64,000 nt of DNA from Desulfobacula sp964636495 (GTDB lineage Bacteria > Desulfobacterota > Desulfobacteria > Desulfobacterales > Desulfobacteraceae). Where the stretch lies: assembly GCA_964636495.1 (NCBI GenBank), contig CAZWSL010000006.1, forward strand, positions 1-64,000, given 5' to 3'. Each line of letters opens with the position of its first letter. The first letter of the stretch is position 1. Both the position numbers and the translations under genes were made by a program. The notes under the pieces are model-generated. The model saw only the letters and a list, made by a program, of their open reading frames with translations, searched no databases and had not been told where the DNA came from. Positions 26,351 to 33,699 of this stretch are shown one piece after another.

Positions 26351-27880
26351 ATGATAAAATCTATGAACATAGCATGGTGGGTGCAGCGGTGGGCTGAACT
26401 GACACCTGAAAAACCTGCAATTATATTTGAAAACAGTGTGATCAGCTATGATAAACTTTCTGCCCGGACCGACAGAACAAGCTGCTGGCTGCAGTCAATT
26501 GGTATTGAAAAAGGTGACAGGGTTGCTGTCATGCTTCATAATTGTCCTGAATTTATAGATTTATTTCTTGCCTGCTCAAGACTTGGCGCTATTTTTGTTC
26601 CTATCAATTTTCGCATTACAGCAGTGGAACTTGATTATTTTATCAATAACTGCAGACCCAGGCTTTTTATTCATGGTGATGATTTTCTGGATGTAATAAA
26701 CACTCTTGAGATCGAAAAATATCTCCCTCCCATGATGGTCGCAATTGCAGGAGATAAGCCAAAGGAGAGTAAAATATTTGATTTGAAAAAAGAGATTGTT
26801 GAATTTGATGGAAAAAGAGCATTTACAACAAGATCTCTGGGGCCTGCAGATCCTGAAGAACCACAGGTTATCATGTATACATCAGGCACTACAGGGCAGC
26901 CGAAAGGAGCTGTGCTCTCCCATAGAAAAACCTTTTTTAACTGCCTGAATGCAGATATTTTTTTTAAACTTCACTCCAGTGACATCATGCTGATTTTCCT
27001 CCCGCTTTTTCATTCAGGCGGACTTTTTATCCAGGCAGCTCCGATTTTTTACAAAGGGGCTACCATTGTTCTGCATAAAAAATTTGATCCGGAAAAAATA
27101 TACAGGGATATTGAAAAATACAAAGTTACAAAATTTCTTGGTGTTCCAACTGTATTCAGAGAACTGTTGAAAATCAGCCCGGAAAAAAGAAAAGATATCT
27201 CTTCGTTAAAAGTTTGTGCAGGAGGAGGTGAAAAACTCAGTCAGGAGTTGATAGAACAGTGTGCTGAAGCAGGTTTTGCATTCAGACAGATTATGGGGCA
27301 GACCGAGACCTCAATACTGTTGTGGGCATCGGAAAAAGATCCTTTTATAAAACCTGGAACAGTGGGAAGACCTGTATTCCATGCAGAGGTAAGCATTCTT
27401 GATGAAAAGGGAAAACCGGTCAAGCCCGGAGAAACAGGTGAAATGGTTGTAAGGGGATCAATTATGATGAAAGAGTACTGGCAGGATCCGGTTAAAACAG
27501 AAGAGACAATAAAAAATGGATATCTTCATACAGGCGATCTTGCCCGTATGGATGAGGATGGATTTTTCTACCTCTCCGGCAGGGCAGGAGATATGTATAT
27601 TTCAGGAGGAGAAAATGTATATCCTGCTGAAGTGGAAAAAGTTCTGAAAGAGCATCTATTGATTGAAGATGCTGCTGTCAGAGGTGAACCTGACGAATTG
27701 TGGGGTGAAAAAGGGCATGCATTTGTTATCCCGGTTGCAGGGGCCCGGTTAGCACAGGAAGATGTCATTGCCGTGTGCCATGGTAAACTTGCCAAGTATA
27801 AATGGCCCAAAAAGGTTACGTTTAAATCAGATTTTCCCAGAACATCACTTGGTAAAATCAAAAAAAACGAGTTGAAATAA
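26351..27880 (+). CDS. acyl-CoA synthetase (AMP-forming)
   Basis: An ANL-superfamily ligase that activates a carboxylic acid as acyl-AMP and transfers it to CoA. The P-loop-like motif YTSGTTGQPKGAVLSH is near residues 176-191, the aromatic/adenine region GQTETSILL is near 316, YLHTGDLARMDEDGFFYLSGRAGDMYISGGENVYPAEVE covers the A8 hinge region, and the catalytic Lys sits near the C-terminus (RTSLGKIKKNE). Length 509 fits medium/long-chain or aryl-acid ligases; substrate cannot be read from sequence alone. It is followed by an unknown protein at 12 bp and an aminotransferase, so the unit may degrade an amino-acid-derived acid; this is a guess. Confidence 0.92.
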   Translation: MIKSMNIAWWVQRWAELTPEKPAIIFENSVISYDKLSARTDRTSCWLQSIGIEKGDRVAVMLHNCPEFIDLFLACSRLGAIFVPINFRITAVELDYFINNCRPRLFIHGDDFLDVINTLEIEKYLPPMMVAIAGDKPKESKIFDLKKEIVEFDGKRAFTTRSLGPADPEEPQVIMYTSGTTGQPKGAVLSHRKTFFNCLNADIFFKLHSSDIMLIFLPLFHSGGLFIQAAPIFYKGATIVLHKKFDPEKIYRDIEKYKVTKFLGVPTVFRELLKISPEKRKDISSLKVCAGGGEKLSQELIEQCAEAGFAFRQIMGQTETSILLWASEKDPFIKPGTVGRPVFHAEVSILDEKGKPVKPGETGEMVVRGSIMMKEYWQDPVKTEETIKNGYLHTGDLARMDEDGFFYLSGRAGDMYISGGENVYPAEVEKVLKEHLLIEDAAVRGEPDELWGEKGHAFVIPVAGARLAQEDVIAVCHGKLAKYKWPKKVTFKSDFPRTSLGKIKKNELK

Positions 27881-27892
27881 AAGGAAAAACAG

Positions 27893-28492
27893 ATGCCTTT
27901 ATCTTTTAGATCTCAAAATCATGGAAATGTGGCATTTGGCTTTTTTAATATTGAATCCGATATGCTTCTGCTGGAAAAATATTTCTTTTTTGCAGATGAT
28001 TTTTGTGAATTAATTGGATTGATAAGCCATACAGTGGAGAAAACCGGTGATATGGAGAGTGAATTTGACTTTGCAGTCTACCATATTGAAAACCCCCGTG
28101 ACATAGGTGACCTCATGGGTGCCATCCACGGTATAAGTTATACAGGTTTTATAGGAGAAACATATAAACGGTTTCCCTTTCCTGAAAAACCTGAAGATTT
28201 CAAACAGAATCCCGATGGGTATAAAACCCGGGATTTGATAATTGATCTGATTGATAAAATTGCTGTAAAAAAGAAAATTTTAATTCAATTATCAGAGGAT
28301 AAACATATTCATATTGGATCATATCTTTTTGATATAGATACATTTCATGAATTAATCTTATATGTTGACAGGGGAGGGTATCCCCGCTGGGATGATGAAA
28401 AAAGACCCTGTTATGTCACAGATATGAAAAATTCGATTCAAAAAAGCAGCAACCTGTTTTTTCATGGAGTATTTGCAGAAAAAAGAAAATAA
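27893..28492 (+). CDS. conserved-looking protein of unknown function
   Basis: A 199-residue soluble protein with no signal peptide, membrane helix or motif that I recognise. It is rich in Phe, Tyr, Asp and Glu and contains the patterns NVAFGFFNIESDMLLLEKYFFFADDF near the start and GSYLFDIDTFHELILYVDRGGYPRW later. It starts 12 bp after the acyl-CoA ligase stop, so it is very likely co-transcribed with it, and an aminotransferase follows 65 bp later. The even codon use and tight spacing support a real gene. Function unknown. Confidence 0.65.
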   Translation: MPLSFRSQNHGNVAFGFFNIESDMLLLEKYFFFADDFCELIGLISHTVEKTGDMESEFDFAVYHIENPRDIGDLMGAIHGISYTGFIGETYKRFPFPEKPEDFKQNPDGYKTRDLIIDLIDKIAVKKKILIQLSEDKHIHIGSYLFDIDTFHELILYVDRGGYPRWDDEKRPCYVTDMKNSIQKSSNLFFHGVFAEKRK

Positions 28493-28557
28493 TGTATTGT
28501 AATAAAACTTTTATATTTATTTTGAGTTGTTAATTTTAATTCTGAAAGGAAAACAAT

Positions 28558-29730
28558 ATGCCGATAGCAGACAAAATGGTTAAAATGGTAAAAGCAGCAT
28601 CAATGATAAGAAAGATGTTTGAAGATGGGATAAAGATGAAAGAAAAATTTGGTGCGGATAATGTGTTTGATTTTTCCCTTGGTAATCCTGATGTTCCTCC
28701 TCCTGATGCTGTAAAAAATACCCTGCTTGAACTTCTTGATGACAAGAGTGTATCCCATGGATATATGCCCAATACCGGATTCCCCCATGTGAGACAGGCA
28801 GTGGCAGACTATTTAAATAAAGAGTATGATGCCGGACTCACTGCAGATCTTATTGTCATGACATCAGGTGCTGCAGGGGCATTAAATGATACCTTGAAAG
28901 CATTGATAAATCCAGGAGAAGAGATTCTTGTGCCGGCTCCCTATTTTATTGGTTACAACCAGTATGCGTTCATTGCAGGTGCAACTTTAAAAACCGCTGC
29001 CTCCCTTGAAGATTTTCATCTGGATCTTGATGCCATAGAAGCAGCTATTAATGAAAAAACAAGGGTTCTGCTCATAAATTCACCCAACAATCCAACAGGT
29101 GTGGTTTACAACAGAAGTGAACTTGAAAAACTGGGTTCCCTCCTTGACAAGGCAAGCAGGCAATATGGAAAACGCATATATATGGTTTCTGATGAACCCT
29201 ATAGAAAAATTGCCTATGATGTTGAAGTGCCGTCAGTCTTTGACGTATATCCCCATACAATTGTGTTGACATCATACTCCAAGGAACTCTCCCTTGCAGG
29301 AGAAAGAATAGGATATCTGGCAGTCAATCCTGAGGCTGAAGATGCACCAATGATTGCAGGTGCAGCAGGAATAACAAATACAATGATGTATGTGAATGCT
29401 CCTGCTCTGTTCCAGCAGGTGATAGGAAGGCTCCAGGGAGTTACAGTTGATATTGACATCTATAGAAAACGCAGGGACATATTCTGCAAAGGGCTGCATG
29501 AAGCAGGATATGAATTTGATGTTCCTGAAGGCGCCTTTTATCTTTTTCCTAAAAGCCCGATCAGCGATGATGTTAAATTCATGGATATTTTAAAGGAGCA
29601 TAACATACTTGCCGTGCCTGGTTCTGGTTTTGGAGGGCCGGGATTTTTCAGGCTTTCCTACGCAGTACCTGATAAAACAATTGCCAATTCACTGGACGGT
29701 TTTAAAAGAGCTATTGACTCAGTGAAATAG
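28558..29730 (+). CDS. class I/II PLP-dependent aminotransferase
   Basis: Fold type I aminotransferase of 390 residues. Visible signature: LGNPDVPPPD for the N-terminal substrate segment, INSPNNPTGVVY with the PLP-contacting Asn (residues 173-184), SDEPYRKIAY, and the PLP lysine K242 in SYSKELSLAGERIGY. AGGAAAACA ahead of the ATG is a good ribosome site. It most resembles aspartate/aromatic-type aminotransferases; substrate uncertain. It ends just before a bidirectional terminator. Confidence 0.92.
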   Translation: MPIADKMVKMVKAASMIRKMFEDGIKMKEKFGADNVFDFSLGNPDVPPPDAVKNTLLELLDDKSVSHGYMPNTGFPHVRQAVADYLNKEYDAGLTADLIVMTSGAAGALNDTLKALINPGEEILVPAPYFIGYNQYAFIAGATLKTAASLEDFHLDLDAIEAAINEKTRVLLINSPNNPTGVVYNRSELEKLGSLLDKASRQYGKRIYMVSDEPYRKIAYDVEVPSVFDVYPHTIVLTSYSKELSLAGERIGYLAVNPEAEDAPMIAGAAGITNTMMYVNAPALFQQVIGRLQGVTVDIDIYRKRRDIFCKGLHEAGYEFDVPEGAFYLFPKSPISDDVKFMDILKEHNILAVPGSGFGGPGFFRLSYAVPDKTIANSLDGFKRAIDSVK

Positions 29731-29738
29731 GATATTAA

Positions 29739-29771
29739 AAAACCGGATAGAAATATTTTTTATCCGGTTTT
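29739..29771. terminator. bidirectional terminator between aminotransferase and ATPase genes
   Basis: AAAACCGGATA pairs perfectly with TATCCGGTTTT across an 11-nt T-rich loop. With A and T runs on both flanks it can work for the two convergent genes; it overlaps the end of the ATPase gene. Confidence 0.8.
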
Positions 29772-30482
29772 GATAAATGCCTCAGGATTATTCATAAACG
29801 AGTGATAAATTTTATAATAATCTGTATCTTTATAATTTACAGGTTCAATGGTTTTATTGTCAAAACTGTAAATCGTTGAATCGGGAGTTGCCAGTAACAG
29901 AGGGGAATGGGTTGCAATAATGAACTGAGCCCTGCCTTTTCCGGCTGTTTTTATCAGAAGATTTAAGAGTTCAATCAAAGACAATGGCGACAGTGCAGTT
30001 TCCGGTTCATCAAGGAAATATAATCCTTTTATTTTATACCGGGATTTAAAATAGGTCATCAGTGATTGACCATGGGACTGGGTAATTAAAGATTTGCCTC
30101 CAAAATAATCAAGCATCTTTTCATCCGCTAAAGCCCACTCTTCAAGATTTTTTGTAAAATGGGAAAATATCTGGGAGCCGAAAAAGGAACCTGGCACAGA
30201 ACCATTTTTCCAGTCAACTGTAATATATCTATACATATGGTCTTCATAGGGATTCTTTTTATATCTGAGGTTAAATTCACTCTGCCAGATATGAATACCG
30301 CATCTAATTGCCATTGCCTTCAGCAGGGTTGATTTGCCTGTTCCATTTTCACCGGTAAAAAAAGTGATTGCATTGTTGAATATTACATTTTCAGTCTGTT
30401 GGAAAATTTTCAGACTAAAGGGGTAGTAATTTAAAACAGGGAATTTTTCAGAATGGATATTTACCTGTTTTAAAAAGATCAA
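29760..30482 (-). CDS. predicted AAA/ABC-type ATPase (COG3910-like)
   Basis: A 240-residue single-domain ATPase of the SMC/ABC-like predicted ATPase group. Walker A is GENGTGKS (44-51), an ABC-like signature region ALSPLSLIELL follows the Walker B GLYFLDEPETA, and ATHSPLLLATPDSTIYSF gives the switch His. There is no membrane domain. The start is TTG, overlapping the TGA of the upstream small gene in a TTGA junction. Proteins of this type are found across bacteria without clear function; some related OLD/RecF-like ATPases act in phage defence, but no nuclease domain is attached here. Confidence 0.8.
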   Translation of the reverse strand: MIFLKQVNIHSEKFPVLNYYPFSLKIFQQTENVIFNNAITFFTGENGTGKSTLLKAMAIRCGIHIWQSEFNLRYKKNPYEDHMYRYITVDWKNGSVPGSFFGSQIFSHFTKNLEEWALADEKMLDYFGGKSLITQSHGQSLMTYFKSRYKIKGLYFLDEPETALSPLSLIELLNLLIKTAGKGRAQFIIATHSPLLLATPDSTIYSFDNKTIEPVNYKDTDYYKIYHSFMNNPEAFIKTG

Positions 30483-30775
30483 TCGTTTTTACCTTTTTTT
30501 GCCTTGGTTTTCTCTATTAAATTCAAAAGGGAACTTATTTTGGGTTCTCCTCTCTGAATAAAGATTTTTTCGAACTCACTGCTACTCAGTTGGTTTTGAA
30601 AAAAATCATGTACATTAAAATAGCTATACCAGCAGTCAAGGGTTTTAAAACAGGGAAGGCCACTGTTTTCTCTTCTGCAGTAAGCAAAATTGATCTGGTG
30701 TCCAAGCCTTGGACAGCGTATGGCAAAATCATCTGACGGAGGGGTCTCTGACAGGGCGTCTGGTTTGTCGTTCAT
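30479..30775 (-). CDS. small Cys-containing protein of unknown function
   Basis: A 98-residue protein with four cysteines in the order RCPRLGHQINFAYCRRENSG-LPC-LDCW, which looks like a metal-binding or disulfide motif. The C-terminus is basic. It overlaps the downstream ATPase gene by 4 bp, so the two are translated together. I do not recognise a named family; a compact CPRLGH-type motif seems to recur in short Desulfobacterota proteins from memory, which cannot be checked here. Confidence 0.6.
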   Translation of the reverse strand: MNDKPDALSETPPSDDFAIRCPRLGHQINFAYCRRENSGLPCFKTLDCWYSYFNVHDFFQNQLSSSEFEKIFIQRGEPKISSLLNLIEKTKAKKGKND

Positions 30776-30822
30776 TTGAAAAACCTGCTTTTTATCTGTT
30801 GTACTCGGTATTGGGATTTAAA

Positions 30823-30859
30823 ACAGCAGCGGGACCGTTCATGCAGCAGTCCCGCTGCT
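30823..30859 (-). terminator. terminator of trpB2
   Basis: A perfect 12-bp GC-rich stem (CAGCAGCGGGAC/GTCCCGCTGCTG) with a 13-nt loop; on the minus strand it is followed by TTTTAAAT. It lies 45 bp after the trpB2 stop. Confidence 0.85.
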
Positions 30860-30903
30860 GAAAGACAAGTTTGCTTTAACCTGCTGTTTTTAATATATTA
30901 TCA

Positions 30904-32277
30904 TCAGGTTGCCTGATTTGGCTTGGGCAGTTGTTCAATGTCTTTTAATGCAGCATCAATCTCTTCCTGGGGCAGATCATGATCTGCAAGTTTGCCTGCA
31001 AAAAAGGATTCATAGGCAGCAAGATCCACAAGGCCGTGACCGCTCCAGTTAAACAGGATCGTTTTCTCTTTTCCCTCTTCTTTTGCTTTCAGAGCTTCTT
31101 TGACAGCCATAGCAACGGCATGGTTACATTCAGGTGCGCTTATATAGCCTTCAGATCTGGCAAAAGTGACACCTGCTTTAAAGGTTTCTGTCTGAGGTAT
31201 GGCTTCGGCTCTTATAATCTTGTCAAGGATAAGCTGGCTGACAAGGGGAGCCATTCCATGATATCTTAAACCACCGGCATGTATGGCTGCAGGCACAAAA
31301 TTATGTCCCAGTGTATGCATGGCGATTAAAGGGGTTTTCTGGACTGTATCTCCAAAGTCATATGCAAAGGGACCTCTTGTCATGGTGGGGCAGGAAGTCG
31401 GTTCCACAGCTATAATATCAATATCCTTGCCGTTTATCTTATCTAAGGCATAGGGGAAAGCAAGACCTGCAAAATTACTTCCTCCTCCGGCACTTCCAAT
31501 AATAACATCAGGATAGGCACCAGCCATTTCCATCTGTTTTTTGGCTTCAAGGCCTATGATACTCTGGTGGATCATTACATGGTTGAGTACGCTTCCAAGT
31601 GCATATTTGCTTGTTTCTTCACCCACAGCTTCTTCAACAGCCTCACTGATTGCCATACCAAGGCTGCCAGGACAATCCGGATCTTTTGCCAGGATGCTTC
31701 TGCCAGATTCAGTCTCATTGCTTGGACTGGCTGTACAGTTTGCTCCCCATGTTTCCATCATAAGACGTCGATAGGGTTTTTGATTATAAGAAATCTTTAC
31801 CATGAATACCTTGCATTCAATTCCAAAGAAAGAACAGCACATGGCAAGGCTGCTGCCCCACTGCCCGGCTCCTGTTTCTGTAATAATCTTTTTTGTACCA
31901 GCCACTTTGTTATAATATGCCTGGGCCAGTGCAGTATTTGGCTTATGGCTTCCTGCAGGGCTGACACCTTCATTTTTATAATAAATCTTTGCAGGGGTAT
32001 CCAGTGCTTTTTCAAGGGCGTATGCTCTAAAGAGAGGAGAAGGTCTCCAGATTGCTAATTTATCAAGGATTTCTTCTGGAATGTCAATCCATCTTTCAGT
32101 ACTGACCTCCTGCTCAATAAGGTTCATTGGAAAAATCGGAGCAAAATCTTCAGGGCCTGCAGGCTGGCCTGTGCCCGGATGTAGTGCAGGTTCCGCCGGT
32201 GTTGGCATGTCAGCCATGATGTTGTACCATTGGCGCGGCATGTCCTTTTCGGTTAGTACATACTTTTTTGCTTTCAT
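30904..32277 (-). CDS. tryptophan synthase beta chain, TrpB2 type
   Basis: PLP enzyme that joins indole and serine to tryptophan. The 457-residue length and the N-terminal extension before SPLFRAYALEKAL mark the TrpB2 branch rather than TrpB1. The PLP lysine is K112 in AGSHKPNTALAQAYYNK, and GSAGGGSNFAGL is the phosphate-binding loop. No trpA is adjacent, which is the usual TrpB2 situation; some TrpB2 proteins use free indole or act as serine deaminases. A strong GAGGAGG ribosome site precedes the ATG. It is transcribed as a single gene with its own terminator and a palindrome-rich upstream region. Confidence 0.92.
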   Translation of the reverse strand: MKAKKYVLTEKDMPRQWYNIMADMPTPAEPALHPGTGQPAGPEDFAPIFPMNLIEQEVSTERWIDIPEEILDKLAIWRPSPLFRAYALEKALDTPAKIYYKNEGVSPAGSHKPNTALAQAYYNKVAGTKKIITETGAGQWGSSLAMCCSFFGIECKVFMVKISYNQKPYRRLMMETWGANCTASPSNETESGRSILAKDPDCPGSLGMAISEAVEEAVGEETSKYALGSVLNHVMIHQSIIGLEAKKQMEMAGAYPDVIIGSAGGGSNFAGLAFPYALDKINGKDIDIIAVEPTSCPTMTRGPFAYDFGDTVQKTPLIAMHTLGHNFVPAAIHAGGLRYHGMAPLVSQLILDKIIRAEAIPQTETFKAGVTFARSEGYISAPECNHAVAMAVKEALKAKEEGKEKTILFNWSGHGLVDLAAYESFFAGKLADHDLPQEEIDAALKDIEQLPKPNQAT

Positions 32278-32318
32278 AAGTCCTCCTCATTAGAGTTAAT
32301 ATAATGTCTATAAAATCT

Positions 32319-32333
32319 GTTGAATGATTCAAC
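32319..32333. promoter_or_regulatory. dyad GTTGAAT-N-ATTCAAC upstream of trpB2
   Basis: A perfect 7-bp inverted repeat with a 1-bp centre, 42 bp upstream of the trpB2 start. On the minus strand it overlaps a possible -35 (TTCAAC, then 15 nt, then TATATT), as an operator would. Confidence 0.4.
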
Positions 32334-32504
32334 ATATTTTCGTGAACATGTAGCCTGAGATGTTGATTTAACCTCCACAAAACAAAGCAGGATAAAATAA
32401 AATTGTCATCTCATTTTATCCAATAAGATTTTTAATTCATACAACCTTTATGAGAGTATATTTTTCAAGTCAAGTATAATAATGTCTATTTTTCATACCA
32501 CTGG

Positions 32505-32529
32505 ACAATTGTACACCGTATACAATTGT
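32505..32529. promoter_or_regulatory. 9-bp inverted repeat, candidate operator
   Basis: ACAATTGTA and TACAATTGT form a perfect inverted repeat with a 7-nt spacer, within a wider TGGACAAT/ATTGTCCA pair. The size suits a dimeric repressor. It is about 228 bp from trpB2 and 200 bp from the LolA-like gene, so either could be the target. Confidence 0.45.
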
Positions 32530-32626
32530 TCAATGCTATTATTGTCCATTGAATGATTATATGTTGTCAAGCATTAAATGTATTTGGAGAAAAATTTTAT
32601 AATTTTATTGCTAAATTCATATAAAT

Positions 32627-32655
32627 TTGACAGATTGTCTCTTATAGGATTATTT
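32627..32655 (+). promoter_or_regulatory. possible promoter of the LolA-RND operon
   Basis: TTGACA (32627-32632) is followed after 17 nt by TTATTT (32650-32655). The -35 is perfect and the -10 poor; it lies about 75 bp before the first gene. Confidence 0.35.
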
Positions 32656-32728
32656 GAACGCTAAGAAATAATTTTAAGGCTGTGGCGGTGATCGGTTAAA
32701 TAACTTTAGATACAGGGAGGTATATATT

Positions 32729-33598
32729 ATGAACAATTATGATAATAATTTGCAAATAAAACATCATAAAAGAGCTGGTGTGATAAATTATCTGTCAATT
32801 CTGGTTTTTCTTCTGTTTTTGTGCCTGTTATTTAATTCAACGGTTTTTGCTGAATCATTGTCAGGAAAGCAGGTTATGGAAAAACAGAAGGAGCTTCAGA
32901 AAGCAGATACCGAGTATGGTGAAGAGATGATGCTGCTGGTGGATGTAAAAAGCGGATCAAAGAAGAAACGCCTTGTCAAACGTTATGCAAAAGATAAGGG
33001 TAATGGTTTGAATCGATATCTTCTTGTATTCATGGATCCCGCAGATATAAAAGGAACTGCTCTTTTAACCCATGAAAATGAGACCCAGGATGATCAGTGG
33101 CTCTACATGCCGGCAACTAAAAAGATGCAGCGCATTGCTCAGGGAAGTAAAAAATCTTACTTCATGGGTACTGATTTTACCTATGAAGATATGACTCCTG
33201 AAGAGATTGATAATTTTAAATATAAAATTTTAAGAAAAGAGGCAGTTGATCATGTAAAACCACCAAAAGAGTGTTATGTGATAGAATCAGTTCCTGCTAC
33301 AAAAAAACAGAAACGGGCAAGCGGATATACAAAAAGGCTGCTCTGGGTTGACAGTGAAAATTTTCTTACCTTGAAAGCTGAATTTTACGGCAGGCGCGAC
33401 AAATTGATTAAAACGCAGAAATCATACGAAATTCAACATATTAAAGATACGATTTTCAGGCCCAAAAAAACCATAATGGATAATCATAAAAAGAAACATA
33501 AAACATTGACCATGGTTAAAAAGAGAGCATTAAATAAAAAGATAGACAACAGTACTTTTACAGAACGCTATATTTTAAGTGGAAGACATATTGAATAA
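32729..33598 (+). CDS. LolA-like outer-membrane lipoprotein-sorting protein
   Basis: A periplasmic protein of 289 residues with an N-terminal signal peptide after a long basic n-region (hydrophobic core about 21-40, cleavage near VFA-ES). The mature part has the LolA-like fold pattern of the outer membrane lipoprotein-sorting family: GTALLTHENETQDDQWLYMPATKKMQRIAQGSKKSYFMGTDFTYEDM (given here as a description of residues about 110-155). Proteins of this type are usually encoded beside RND/MMPL transporters and are thought to carry a lipid or lipoprotein across the periplasm. GGAGG lies 9 nt before the ATG. First gene of the operon. Confidence 0.85.
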   Translation: MNNYDNNLQIKHHKRAGVINYLSILVFLLFLCLLFNSTVFAESLSGKQVMEKQKELQKADTEYGEEMMLLVDVKSGSKKKRLVKRYAKDKGNGLNRYLLVFMDPADIKGTALLTHENETQDDQWLYMPATKKMQRIAQGSKKSYFMGTDFTYEDMTPEEIDNFKYKILRKEAVDHVKPPKECYVIESVPATKKQKRASGYTKRLLWVDSENFLTLKAEFYGRRDKLIKTQKSYEIQHIKDTIFRPKKTIMDNHKKKHKTLTMVKKRALNKKIDNSTFTERYILSGRHIE

Positions 33599-33699
33599 AC
33601 TGTAGTACCTGCTTTTCCATGTGGATATATCAGGATCATTTTTTATTTTTCTTAGAATTTAGGGTGCCTCAGGGCATTATTTAAAAAAAGGAATGGATC

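Larger units (their letters stand above)
32278..32728. other. 451-bp divergent intergenic region with several inverted repeats
   Basis: This AT-rich gap separates trpB2 (minus) from the LolA/RND operon (plus). It contains a 7+1+7 dyad next to trpB2 (32319-32333), a 9-bp hairpin GGATAAAAT/ATTTTATCC (32390-32421), a 9-bp inverted repeat (32505-32529) nested beside a wider TGGACAAT/ATTGTCCA pair (32502-32509, 32541-32548), and a possible plus-strand promoter (32627-32655). No protein-coding frame stands out. Confidence 0.6.
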
